Assembly: GCA_022846035.1 (NCBI GenBank)
Contig: AP025580.1
Location: forward strand, 868,001-932,000
Direction: 5' to 3'
Source of the DNA: Christensenellaceae bacterium
Lineage (GTDB): Bacteria > Bacillota > Clostridia > Christensenellales > Christensenellaceae
Length of the DNA: 64,000 nucleotides
Within the stretch, counting starts at the first letter, position 1. Each line of letters starts with the position of its first letter. Under the pieces are notes generated by a model. The model worked only from the letters and a program-made list of their open reading frames with translations. It was not told the DNA's origin and did not search any database. The translations under genes were made by a program, and so were the position numbers. Shown piece after piece: positions 16,127-24,209 of this stretch.

Positions 16127-17224
16127 ATGGACGACAGCAGTAAAAATTTCAATTTTAAGTATATTGTCCTCAAGCAATGGATCGTGGATAATATCAAAAA
16201 CAAAACGTTCCGGCAAGGGGATAAATTACCGTCCGAGAATTTGTTGTGCCGGAAATTCGGGATCAGCAGGCAGACGGTAAGAAACGCGATGGCGCAATTA
16301 AGCGAGGAGGGCGTGGTTAAAAAGGTGCGCGGAAGCGGGATGTACGTCAACAAAACATTCGCCGCCGCTACGTCCAAAACAGTTGGTATCCTGATCAGCT
16401 ATTTAAACGAATATATATTCAAGCATATTTTCCAGGAGATCGAAACGGTATTAAAGCTCGAGGGATACGAAATCGACCTTTGCATTTCCGAAAACAGGAT
16501 CGAGCAGGAACGCGGTTTTCTGGACCGTATGTATCATTCGGATGTCGCGGGGCTGATCATCGAGGGAACGCGCTCCGCGCTTCCCAATCCGAATATCGAA
16601 TATTACCGTAAGCTGGAAGAAAAGGAAGTTCCTTTCCTGTTTATCCATAATTATTACAGCGGCGTGAAATGCCCGAGTATTCTGATGGACGACATTGGCG
16701 CGTCCAAAAAAATGACGCAAATGCTCATTGAAGCGGGGCATACCGATATTGCGGGAATTTTCAAGGGCGACGATTTGCAGGGGCACAGGCGTTACCTGGG
16801 ATATGTGCAGGCGCTTGGTGAAGCGGGCATTCCCGTGCGCGAGGAACTGATCGGCTGGTTCTATTCCAATTATGATAACAATATCCTGCTGGAAATCAGT
16901 ATCAAGGCCATTCTCGACACGCTCGATTATTATACGGCGATGATCTCGTATAACGACCTGATCGCGCTGGAGATCAACAGGTTTTACGTGCAAAACGGAA
17001 TCAGTATCCCGAGGGATGTTTCGATGGTCAGCTTCGACGACGGCGTAGCGTCGGGCAATCTGGGGATTATTTCAGCCAAACACCCCAAAAAGCTGCTGGG
17101 AATCGAGGCGGCAATGCGCATATTGCGCATGATACGCGAGGGCAGGGACGCGATTCCGCCCGTGCCGTACGTAATTAATACGGAGCTTGCGCTGCGGGAT
17201 TCCATCAAAAAAATTGCCAGGTAA
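16127..17224 (+). CDS. Second AraR-like GntR/LacI hybrid regulator
   Basis: A 365-residue paralogue of the regulator at 1214-2329, with a GntR winged helix ([20 protein letters not shown], about residues 26-45) and a LacI-type sensor domain. Shared signatures include ALPNPNI followed by a Tyr-Tyr pair, DDLQGH and SYNDLIA-like loops. The ATG at 16127 follows the SorC-type gene by 35 bp; GGAGG lies about 13 bp upstream, a loose spacing. Because the two AraR-like genes bracket the arabinose and radical-enzyme loci, they may respond to different pentoses. Target unknown. Confidence 0.85.
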   Translation: MDDSSKNFNFKYIVLKQWIVDNIKNKTFRQGDKLPSENLLCRKFGISRQTVRNAMAQLSEEGVVKKVRGSGMYVNKTFAAATSKTVGILISYLNEYIFKHIFQEIETVLKLEGYEIDLCISENRIEQERGFLDRMYHSDVAGLIIEGTRSALPNPNIEYYRKLEEKEVPFLFIHNYYSGVKCPSILMDDIGASKKMTQMLIEAGHTDIAGIFKGDDLQGHRRYLGYVQALGEAGIPVREELIGWFYSNYDNNILLEISIKAILDTLDYYTAMISYNDLIALEINRFYVQNGISIPRDVSMVSFDDGVASGNLGIISAKHPKKLLGIEAAMRILRMIREGRDAIPPVPYVINTELALRDSIKKIAR

Positions 17225-17225
17225 A

Positions 17226-17237
17226 TTACAAGTGTAA
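17226..17237. promoter_or_regulatory. Short palindrome before the XRE gene
   Basis: TTACA-AG-TGTAA, arms of 5 bp, lies 23 bp upstream of the XRE-type regulator start and may be its autoregulatory operator. It is short enough to be chance. Confidence 0.3.
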
Positions 17238-17260
17238 CCATTTGCAAAGAGGGTAAAATA

Positions 17261-17578
17261 ATGGAAAGATTACGCGAGCTCAGAATTGAAAAAGGTTATA
17301 ATCAAGAACGCATGGCACTGGAATTGAATGTTTCCCAAACGACGATCAGCGCGTTTGAAACCGGCGAGAGAAAGCCAGACAGCGATATGCTCATTAGGAT
17401 GTCTAAATATTTTGATGTGTCGGTAGATTATTTGTTGGGATTGGCAGATGCAAAACGGCGCCTGTCGAAACAGGAAATATCGGCGGATGAGTCGAATCTG
17501 ATTCATCTTTACCGCAGATTAAGTAAGATCAATAAAGAAAAGGTGGTCTCATACGCGCAAGGCGTTGCAGACCAGTAA
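17261..17578 (+). CDS. XRE-family helix-turn-helix regulator
   Basis: A 105-residue protein with an N-terminal Cro/CI-type helix-turn-helix: LRELRIEKGYNQERMALELN, then VSQTTISAFETGERKPD, typical of Xre/SinR-like regulators, followed by FDVSVDYLLG and a helical C-terminal tail. It stands alone between the AraR-like gene and hflX and is closed by the hairpin at 17630-17657. Such small proteins usually repress themselves and a few neighbours. No target can be named. Confidence 0.85.
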   Translation: MERLRELRIEKGYNQERMALELNVSQTTISAFETGERKPDSDMLIRMSKYFDVSVDYLLGLADAKRRLSKQEISADESNLIHLYRRLSKINKEKVVSYAQGVADQ

Positions 17579-17629
17579 TGGAAATTGAGTTTTTTGGTTT
17601 ATATGGAAGATAAATATAAGTCATCTCGG

Positions 17630-17657
17630 CCATCCCGAAAGGGATGGTTCTTTTTTT
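17630..17657 (+). terminator. Terminator after XRE gene
   Basis: CCATCCC, loop GAAA, GGGATGG, then TTCTTTTTTT. It lies directly upstream of the hflX promoter and separates the two transcripts. Confidence 0.85.
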
Positions 17658-17665
17658 ACAATTTC

Positions 17666-17681
17666 TGTTATAATACCAGTA
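17666..17681 (+). promoter_or_regulatory. Extended -10 promoter of hflX, predicting a leaderless transcript
   Basis: TGTTATAAT (17666-17674) is a consensus extended -10 element. Start of transcription, seven bases past the hexamer, falls on 17681, the A of the hflX ATG. No ribosome-binding site can exist between the promoter and the start codon. The -35 region is poor, as is usual with extended -10 promoters. Confidence 0.6.
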
Positions 17682-19435
17682 TGGAAATACACGGAAACAC
17701 ACAGGGAATCAGGGATAGCGTTCTTAAGGAAATGGAGCTGCTATACGAATACAAAATGACCGCGCAGGAATTTGCCTGCGAGCAATTGCTTTTTGATATG
17801 GCGCGTTTTACGCAGGAGCTGGGCAAAGAGATTTCTGTTTTTTTGTCGCGCAACGGTAAGGTGATGGACGTATCCATAGGCGACAGCGACAGCGTGCAGA
17901 TGCCGTACATGCGCGCGCGGCGCGGTTTTCTGGGCCTTAACGGGATTCGCGCGCTGCACACGCACCCAAACGGCAGCCCGATACTGTCGGACGTCGACAT
18001 GGGTTCCTTAAAGTCATCCAAATTCGATGCGATGGCGGCTATTGCGGTAAGGAACGCGAAGCCTGCGGCGATGACGGTAGGGTTTATCGGCGATACGCTG
18101 GACGAAATAAAACTGACGGGCCCATTCCACCCGTTAAGGCTTCCGCAGCGTGCGCTGATGGCGGAGATTTCCCTTGCGACGCAGCGTGTAAGCCAGGCGG
18201 TCGCGCTGAAAGAGACGGGGGAAGAAACGGAGCGCGTGATGCTCTTGGGGCTGAACGCCTCGGACGGAAGCATGGAAGAACTCAGGCGTCTGGCGCAGAC
18301 GGCGGGCGCGGATATTGTTGCCAGCGAAACGCAGCAGAGGGCGAGGGACCATGCCTACTACATCGGCAAAGGCAAAGCGCGGGAATTGTCGCTTAAGATT
18401 TCCGCGATGGATATAGACACGGTCATTACGAACGACGAACTTACGCCGCTTGAAACGAGAAACCTGGAGGATGTTTTGGGGCTTAAGGTCATTGACCGCA
18501 CGACGCTGATCCTCGATATTTTCGCAAAGCATGCGCGCACGCGCGAAGGTAGGTTGCAGGTGGAGCTTGCGCAATTAAAGTATGCCCTGCCGCGTTTGCA
18601 GGGCGAGGGAACCGCGCTCTCGCGGCTTGGCGGGGGCATAGGCACGCGCGGGCCGGGCGAGAAAAAGATCGAGGTGGACCGCCGCCGGATTCGCCGCCGG
18701 ATTTTCGAACTGACGCGGGAAGCGGAAAAGATAAAAGAACAACGCGATTTGCGGCGGTCCGCGCGCAAGGAAAACGATGTAAAAGAGGTCGCGCTGGTAG
18801 GTTATACGAACGCGGGAAAATCCAGCCTCCTGAATTACCTGACAGACGCGGGCGTGCTGGCGGAGGACAAACTGTTCGCGACGCTTGATCCGGTGACGCG
18901 CAAGGTTACCCTGCCGGATGTGGGGGAGGTCGTGTTCACGGACACGGTGGGCTTTATTGAAAAGCTTCCGCACGATCTTGTAAGCGCGTTTCGCTCCACG
19001 CTCGAGGAAGCGAAAAACGCCGACGTGCTGTTATGCATAACAGACGCCTTAAACCCGCAGGCACACGCGCACATGGAAGTGGTGGACGAAGTCCTGCGCT
19101 CGCTCAATATAGATGACAAACCGCGTGTTACCGTAATGAATAAGGCGGACCTGCTAAAAGGGCCGGTGCCGGAAAATGATGAACATACGGTGTATGTTTC
19201 CGCGCGTACGGGCTGGGGGATCGAAGAACTGCTGGCGCGTACGGCCCAGCTTTTGAGGCCGCCGATGAACAGTTTTTGCGGGAAAATTGGTTACGACAGG
19301 GGAGATCTGCTGGCGCTGGTAAACAAGCATGGAAAGGATATTACGCTTTCCTATGAGCCGGAATATATCGCAGTAAAGGCGATGCTCCCGAGCGACATTA
19401 TCAAGCGGCTGAGCGGACAGGCAAAGGGCGTCTGA
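17681..19435 (+). CDS. hflX: Ribosome-associated GTPase HflX with N-terminal extension
   Basis: A 584-residue HflX, about 150 residues longer than E. coli HflX. The GTPase domain has GYTNAGKSSLLNYL (P-loop), DTVGFIEKLPHDLVSAFRST (switch II) and NKAD. HflX splits stalled or hibernating ribosomes. The extra N-terminal domain (residues 1 to about 190) contains LHTHPNGSPILSDVD (His93, His95, Ser103, Asp106), which resembles the metal-binding motif of JAMM/MPN and RadC domains. The ATG at 17681 is chosen because MEIHGNTQGIRDSVLKEMEL begins the region typical of clostridial HflX; an upstream in-frame start would run through the terminator hairpin. No Shine-Dalgarno sequence precedes it. Confidence 0.93.
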   Translation: MEIHGNTQGIRDSVLKEMELLYEYKMTAQEFACEQLLFDMARFTQELGKEISVFLSRNGKVMDVSIGDSDSVQMPYMRARRGFLGLNGIRALHTHPNGSPILSDVDMGSLKSSKFDAMAAIAVRNAKPAAMTVGFIGDTLDEIKLTGPFHPLRLPQRALMAEISLATQRVSQAVALKETGEETERVMLLGLNASDGSMEELRRLAQTAGADIVASETQQRARDHAYYIGKGKARELSLKISAMDIDTVITNDELTPLETRNLEDVLGLKVIDRTTLILDIFAKHARTREGRLQVELAQLKYALPRLQGEGTALSRLGGGIGTRGPGEKKIEVDRRRIRRRIFELTREAEKIKEQRDLRRSARKENDVKEVALVGYTNAGKSSLLNYLTDAGVLAEDKLFATLDPVTRKVTLPDVGEVVFTDTVGFIEKLPHDLVSAFRSTLEEAKNADVLLCITDALNPQAHAHMEVVDEVLRSLNIDDKPRVTVMNKADLLKGPVPENDEHTVYVSARTGWGIEELLARTAQLLRPPMNSFCGKIGYDRGDLLALVNKHGKDITLSYEPEYIAVKAMLPSDIIKRLSGQAKGV

Positions 19436-19437
19436 AT

Positions 19438-19466
19438 TTGCTAAAAGGATCGTTTTTTGATATGAT
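19438..19466 (+). promoter_or_regulatory. Promoter of the 19493 operon
   Basis: TTGCTA (19438-19443), 17 bp, TATGAT (19461-19466), immediately after the hflX stop; the gene has its own AGGAGGAAC ribosome-binding site. Confidence 0.5.
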
Positions 19467-19492
19467 AGAAAAGGACGAAAGCAGGAGGAACG

Positions 19493-19969
19493 ATGGAATT
19501 CCGCGAAGAGCTGAAACATGAAAAAATAGGAACGGTAAAAGGAATCCTTTGGACAGTCGGGATTGTGGCGATCATTTTCTTGGGGCTGTTTATAGTGGCG
19601 TTCCTCCGGTTTTGGCTGGGAATCAACTGGCCGCAGTTTATCCTTTACGGAGCGGTCGTGGCGGTAGGTTTTTTCCTGATCAAACACCATATGACGGATT
19701 ACGTCTATGTGGTGCAAAAAGGCAAGATTTATTTTGGACGCAAGGTTGGAGCGCGGGAAAAGGAACTGTTTTCGGCTCCGCTGCGCGATATTAAAAGCAT
19801 GGGGCCTTATACGGCCATGGGAAGCCGCATGGCAGGCAAGAAACGGTATAAATTTACCTTTGCGAAAAAACAGGAAGCGTTTGTGCTGGAGTTTGCGGCG
19901 TCGGTTGTTTTAATCAGTCCCTCGGATGAACTGAAAGAAAGAATTGACTCGGAGGAGGATGCGCCTTGA
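19493..19969 (+). CDS. Small membrane protein with PH-like C-terminal domain
   Basis: A 158-residue protein that I do not recognise by name. Two hydrophobic segments (about residues 18-42 and 48-64) are joined by a short loop, so both ends should be cytoplasmic. The C-terminal half (VYVVQKGKIYFGRKVGAREKE and following) has the strand pattern of a bacterial PH-like domain, with an acidic tail. The ATG at 19493 has AGGAGG upstream. It overlaps the next gene by 4 bp and is therefore translationally coupled to the decarboxylase-family protein. Function unknown. Confidence 0.7.
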   Translation: MEFREELKHEKIGTVKGILWTVGIVAIIFLGLFIVAFLRFWLGINWPQFILYGAVVAVGFFLIKHHMTDYVYVVQKGKIYFGRKVGAREKELFSAPLRDIKSMGPYTAMGSRMAGKKRYKFTFAKKQEAFVLEFAASVVLISPSDELKERIDSEEDAP

Positions 19970-21378
19970 ATACGCCGATTGTAGACATGCTGCACGAACT
20001 CGCGGGGGAAGCGGGACCGCGTTTTTGTATGCCGGGACACAAGGGAAAGCCCGGTTTTTTACCGTCCGCAGTCAATTGTTACGATATTACGGAAATGCCT
20101 GGAGCGGACAACCTTTACATGCCGCAGGGGGCGATCAAAAAGGCGCAGGACCTGCACGCGGAGTATATCCATGCGCGGGAAAGCTTCTTTTTGGTAAACG
20201 GAAGTTCCGGCGGGATTCATGCGGCGGCGCTCAGTGTGCTTCGGCCGGGCGACAAGGTAATCGCCGCGCGCGATGTACACCTGAGCGCGGTAAATGCGTT
20301 TGCCCTCGCGGGTGCGGAGCCGGTATTCGTATATCCGTCGGCCAGGGCCACGGAGCTGCCCTGCGTGGTGAGTGAAGAGGACATGGAGCGGGCGATCGCC
20401 GCGCATTCGGATGCCAAAGCGGTCTATATCACATATCCGAATTATTATGGCATGTGCCTGGATTTGAACAGTATTTGCGCGGCGGCGCACCGCGCGGGTA
20501 TGCAGGTGATTTGCGATGCGGCGCACAGCGCGGCGTTTGATTTTTCGGAGCTGCTGCCTGTTTCTCCGGCTGCTGCGGGCTGCGATATTTGGGTTGTAAG
20601 CCTGCATAAAACGCTGAAAGCGATGAATCAATGCTCCGTTTTGTGTGTGGGCGAAAACGCGAACATCGCGCATGATACCGTACGCGCGCGGCTGAATATG
20701 CTGCAAACCACAAGCCCGTCGTATGTACTTTTGGGATCGTGCGATTACGCGCTTGGTTATATGCGCGAGCACGGGCATACCGAACTGGCGATGACGATCA
20801 ACCTTGTGGAAGACAATATGCGGCGCATTGAGGCCTTGGGCGGCTATCGCTGCGTTTTGCAGGATATTCCAAAGGATACGGGCAGTTACGACAGGGATGT
20901 ATTAAAGCTGGTTATCGATGTCACGGATCGGGGTGTGAGCGGATTTACGGCGGCGCGGCTGCTTTTTGCAAACGGGGTTGTGGTAGAGGCCGCGGACCTT
21001 TCCAACATCGTGCTGATTTGTACGGTGGCGGACGGCGTTGACGATTTTGACCTCTTGAAAATGGCGCTGAAAAATATCAAAGGCTCCAACTACAATATTC
21101 GGCGCACGATGACGGCGGACGATCTGGCGGGGATATTCGGCGCGCAGCCGTCCGTATCCGTGCGTGAGGCGGTATTTGCACAGCGCCGGCGTATCGCGCC
21201 GGAGGAAAGCGTCGGCTATGTCGCGGCGCAGAGCGCAGGGGCTTATCCGCCGGGCGTGCCGGTCATCATGCCGGGGGTCAAGATTACCGAGCAAATGATC
21301 GATTATTTATTGAAGCTGAAAAACAACGGGTATCAATTGTTTGGTATGGACGGCGGGGTGGAAGTCGCGTGCCTGTAA
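19966..21378 (+). CDS. Orn/Lys/Arg decarboxylase-family PLP protein
   Basis: A 470-residue fold-type I PLP enzyme of the family that includes arginine/lysine decarboxylases and the uncharacterised YaaO group next to tmk in Bacillus. Seen: FCMPGHKGKPGF near residue 22, the PLP-anchoring DAAHSAAF near residue 184 and the Schiff-base lysine in VVSLHKTLKAM near residue 210. The size is that of the short Gram-positive members, without the wing domain of the large inducible decarboxylases. The start is TTG at 19966 with GGAGG upstream and a 4-bp overlap with the previous gene. Position before tmk matches YaaO, whose substrate is not settled. Polyamine synthesis is possible. Confidence 0.85.
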   Translation: MNTPIVDMLHELAGEAGPRFCMPGHKGKPGFLPSAVNCYDITEMPGADNLYMPQGAIKKAQDLHAEYIHARESFFLVNGSSGGIHAAALSVLRPGDKVIAARDVHLSAVNAFALAGAEPVFVYPSARATELPCVVSEEDMERAIAAHSDAKAVYITYPNYYGMCLDLNSICAAAHRAGMQVICDAAHSAAFDFSELLPVSPAAAGCDIWVVSLHKTLKAMNQCSVLCVGENANIAHDTVRARLNMLQTTSPSYVLLGSCDYALGYMREHGHTELAMTINLVEDNMRRIEALGGYRCVLQDIPKDTGSYDRDVLKLVIDVTDRGVSGFTAARLLFANGVVVEAADLSNIVLICTVADGVDDFDLLKMALKNIKGSNYNIRRTMTADDLAGIFGAQPSVSVREAVFAQRRRIAPEESVGYVAAQSAGAYPPGVPVIMPGVKITEQMIDYLLKLKNNGYQLFGMDGGVEVACL

Positions 21379-21425
21379 CAAACAGTGAGGAAATCCTATA
21401 GAAACAGAAAGGCAGAAGACATAAA

Positions 21426-22064
21426 TTGAAAGGTTTGTTTATTACGTTCGAGGGTGTGGACGGCTGCGGAAAAAGTACGCAGATGCGTTTTTTATCGGAA
21501 TACCTGCAGCAGCAGGGGATCAGTCCGGTGCTTACAAGAGAGCCGGGCGGCTGTAATATCGCGGAAAAGATACGCGACCTCGTACTGGATATTGAGAATA
21601 AGGAAATGAGCGACCGTACGGAAGCCTTGCTTTACGCGGCGGCGCGCGCGCAGCATGTAAAACAGGTGATCGAGCCTGCCGTGGCTGCGGGGAAGATCGT
21701 GCTGTGCGACAGGTTTATCGATTCGTCGCTTGCATACCAAGGCGTGGGCCGCGGACTCGGCGTCGAAAGCGTTATGGATATTAATTGTTTTGCGATGGGT
21801 GACAGAATGCCGGACAAGACGTTTTTCCTGGACTTCCCGCCGCACCTCGCTTTTGAGCGCATGAGCAAAAAGCGTGTGCACGACAGGCTGGAAACGCAGG
21901 AAGAGGAGTTTTATATCTTGCTTTACAACGGATTTGTGAAGCTTTCCGAAATGTATCCGGAACGGATCATCCGTATCGACGCGTCGGGGGATAAATTTGC
22001 GACACAGGAGATTGTGCGCGCAAACATGGACGGGATTTTAAAGGAAAACGGCTTTCGCGTATGA
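21426..22064 (+). CDS. tmk: Thymidylate kinase
   Basis: A 212-residue dTMP kinase for dTTP synthesis. Seen: the P-loop FEGVDGCGKSTQ, TREPGG with the catalytic DR-type loop, DRFIDSSLAYQG near residue 98 and a LID region. The start is TTG at 21426, which begins the conserved strand. It overlaps holB by 4 bp (ATGA), starting the conserved tmk-holB-ricT run. Confidence 0.96.
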   Translation: MKGLFITFEGVDGCGKSTQMRFLSEYLQQQGISPVLTREPGGCNIAEKIRDLVLDIENKEMSDRTEALLYAAARAQHVKQVIEPAVAAGKIVLCDRFIDSSLAYQGVGRGLGVESVMDINCFAMGDRMPDKTFFLDFPPHLAFERMSKKRVHDRLETQEEEFYILLYNGFVKLSEMYPERIIRIDASGDKFATQEIVRANMDGILKENGFRV

Positions 22065-23002
22065 ATGAAATATTTGAAAACGCCATCAAAACTGGGAAAA
22101 TAGCGGGAGCATACCTGGTATCCGGCGCGTCGGCGGAAACGACGCAAAAGGAAATCGACGATTTTTTGATGCACATATACTGCCGGACGCACAGCGCGTG
22201 CGGCGCCTGCCCGGGCTGCCTGAAATATGCGCACAAAAACCATACCGATGTGATTTATATCGAGAGTAAAGGCAGCATCAAGATAGACGATGTACGCGGC
22301 GTTCCGGCAGAGGTGGCAAGCAAGGCGTATGAGGGCGGTTACAAGGCGGTGGTGATCGCGCAGGCGGATACGATGACGCCGCAGGCGCAGAACGCGCTTT
22401 TGAAGGTCATTGAGGAACCGCCGGAAAATACGGTGTTCATGCTGGGGGCGCAAAATGTCAAAAACATATTGCCTACCATACTGTCGCGGTGTATAATTTT
22501 AAAGACGTCGTTATCAAAGGAAGAGGCGGCACAAAGGCTTAAGGAAGAGCAAAAACTGCCTACCCTTAAAGCGCGCGTACTCGCGGACGCGGCGGGCGGG
22601 GATTATTATCGGGCGCTCGCGTTTTTGCAGGATGATTTTTTCGAAGCGCGCGATGATATGATATTGGCGTTAAATCGCCTGTGGACGGCGAGAAACATGG
22701 CAACAAGCGCGACGCTCGCTTTGTTTTTAAAGCATGAAACGGCTATCTCGTTGTGCCTTTCGGTTGCGCTTCTCTATATTGCGGACGTGCTGCTTTATAA
22801 GCACACGGGACAGGCGGGGCATATCGTCAATCAGGATAAGATGCCGGAAATCGCCCAGCACGCGCGCTTTAGCGACTATGTTCTGGTCAATACACAGGAA
22901 AAAATTTATGATTGCGTGGCAAGGCGCGCTCAATGCGCGGGGCTGAATACGAAGCTCGCGCTTGAGAGCATGCTTTTTCATATATTGGAGGTAATTTTAT
23001 GA
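22061..23002 (+). CDS. holB: DNA polymerase III delta' subunit
   Basis: A 313-residue clamp-loader subunit. Seen: the zinc-binding cysteines in CRTHSACGACPGC near residue 47, the DDVR motif, ALLKVIEEPPENTVFML and SRC (the sensor 1 region of clamp-loader AAA+ proteins). The P-loop is degenerate, as usual for delta'. Start and end both overlap neighbours by 4 bp, so tmk, holB and ricT are translationally coupled. Confidence 0.93.
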   Translation: MNEIFENAIKTGKIAGAYLVSGASAETTQKEIDDFLMHIYCRTHSACGACPGCLKYAHKNHTDVIYIESKGSIKIDDVRGVPAEVASKAYEGGYKAVVIAQADTMTPQAQNALLKVIEEPPENTVFMLGAQNVKNILPTILSRCIILKTSLSKEEAAQRLKEEQKLPTLKARVLADAAGGDYYRALAFLQDDFFEARDDMILALNRLWTARNMATSATLALFLKHETAISLCLSVALLYIADVLLYKHTGQAGHIVNQDKMPEIAQHARFSDYVLVNTQEKIYDCVARRAQCAGLNTKLALESMLFHILEVIL

Positions 23003-23883
23003 GTTCAGTAATAGGAGTGAGATTCTCCGAGGTCGGGAAGATCTATTATTTTGATCCCGGCAACCTTGAAATAGAAGCAAACGATAAAGTCGTGGTGGAG
23101 ACTGTGCGCGGCCTTGAATTCGGCGAGGTAGTCATCTCTGCGCGCGAGCTGGAGGAAAAGGAAATCGTGAAGCCGCTGAAAAAGGTGCTCAGGAAAGCGG
23201 ATGAAAAGGATTTCAAAAGGCTGGAGAAGAACAGGAAAAAAGAAAAAGAAGCGCATGACATCTGCGTGGAAAAAATCAATAAGCATAACATGGAGATGAA
23301 GCTGATCGACGTGGAGTACACCTTTGACGGCAGCAAGATCGTCTTTTATTTCACGGCGGAGGGACGAGTGGATTTCCGCGAGCTGGTAAAAGACCTCGCT
23401 TCGATCTTCAAAACGCGTATCGAGCTTCGGCAGATCGGCGTGCGCGACGAGGCAAAGAAAGTCGGCGGGCTCGGACCGTGCGGGCGGCCGTGCTGCTGCA
23501 GCGCGTTTTTAGGGGATTTCCAGCCGGTATCCATCAAGATGGCAAAGGAGCAGAACCTGTCCTTATCGCCGACAAAGATCAGCGGATTATGCGGCAGGCT
23601 GATGTGCTGTTTAAGTTATGAATATGAGCATTACCACAAGATGCGTAAAAAGCTGCCGCGTATCGGCGCGGCGGTGGAGACGTGCGACGGTACGGCCGAG
23701 GTCGTAGACACCAACGCGCTTACGGAAAAGGTGCGCGCCAAGCGGACCCTGCCGGACGGAACGCCTGAAATACGGGAATACGACCTTGCGGATGTGAAAA
23801 TAAAAAATAAGCGTGCGGCGCAGGCTGTCGAAACGGAAGAAGCCGTCGTGGACGAGGAGATCAAAAACCTTTTAAAAGACTAA
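22999..23883 (+). CDS. ricT: PSP1-domain Fe-S protein RicT (YaaT)
   Basis: A 294-residue PSP1-domain protein. In Bacillus RicT (YaaT) forms the Y-complex with RicA and RicF, carries Fe-S clusters and assists RNase Y mRNA processing; it also affects sporulation. Seen: VGVRFSEVGKIYYF-like start, GLGPCGRPCCCSAFLGDF near residue 156 and SGLCGRLMCCLSYEYEHY near residue 195, which together provide the conserved cysteines. It follows holB with a 4-bp overlap, as in Bacillus. The gene is followed by the promoter of a small ferredoxin and not by yabA. Confidence 0.93.
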   Translation: MSSVIGVRFSEVGKIYYFDPGNLEIEANDKVVVETVRGLEFGEVVISARELEEKEIVKPLKKVLRKADEKDFKRLEKNRKKEKEAHDICVEKINKHNMEMKLIDVEYTFDGSKIVFYFTAEGRVDFRELVKDLASIFKTRIELRQIGVRDEAKKVGGLGPCGRPCCCSAFLGDFQPVSIKMAKEQNLSLSPTKISGLCGRLMCCLSYEYEHYHKMRKKLPRIGAAVETCDGTAEVVDTNALTEKVRAKRTLPDGTPEIREYDLADVKIKNKRAAQAVETEEAVVDEEIKNLLKD

Positions 23884-23890
23884 AAAACTA

Positions 23891-23918
23891 TTGCTTTTTT
23901 GCGATGGAATGGTAGAAT
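23891..23918 (+). promoter_or_regulatory. Promoter of ferredoxin gene
   Basis: TTGCTT (23891-23896), 16 bp, TAGAAT (23913-23918), followed by a strong TGGAGGTGA ribosome-binding site. Confidence 0.5.
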
Positions 23919-23949
23919 AAAAGTGTATTAATTATGGAGGTGAGCAAAC

Positions 23950-24120
23950 ATGGCATACAAAATTTCTGAAGGATGCATTTCCTGCGGCGCGTGCGCGGCT
24001 GATTGCCCGGTAAATGCGATTTCTGACGGCGGCGAGCATTATGTGATCGATCCTGATACATGCATTGACTGCGGCGCTTGTGCTTCTACATGTCCGGTTG
24101 AAGCGATTTCCGAGGCGTAA
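23950..24120 (+). CDS. 2[4Fe-4S] ferredoxin, clostridial type
   Basis: A 56-residue ferredoxin. Two motifs, CISCGACAADCPVNAI and CIDCGACASTCPVEAI, each supply CxxCxxCxxxCP, enough for two [4Fe-4S] clusters; the two halves are an internal repeat, as in clostridial ferredoxins. It is an electron carrier of the anaerobic cytoplasm and may serve radical SAM enzymes or hydrogenases. It has its own promoter, a GGAGGTGA ribosome-binding site and a terminator, so it is a single-gene unit placed inside the tmk-to-tatD block. Confidence 0.95.
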   Translation: MAYKISEGCISCGACAADCPVNAISDGGEHYVIDPDTCIDCGACASTCPVEAISEA

Positions 24121-24143
24121 TCGAAGCCAAAAATGAATTTTAA

Positions 24144-24176
24144 AAGAAATCTGTTGCAAAGCAGGTTTCTTTTTTT
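24144..24176 (+). terminator. Terminator after ferredoxin
   Basis: AAGAAATCTG (24144-24153), 8-base loop, CAGGTTTCTT (24162-24171) with one G-T pair, then TTTTT. Confidence 0.75.
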
Positions 24177-24193
24177 ATATGCGCTATGCTTTG

Positions 24194-24209
24194 TGATATA
24201 ATAGGCGCA
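24194..24209 (+). promoter_or_regulatory. Extended -10 promoter of trmN6, predicting a leaderless transcript
   Basis: TGATATAAT (24194-24202) is an extended -10 element; the base seven past the hexamer is 24209, the A of the ATG. The geometry is identical to that at hflX (17666-17681). Confidence 0.55.
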
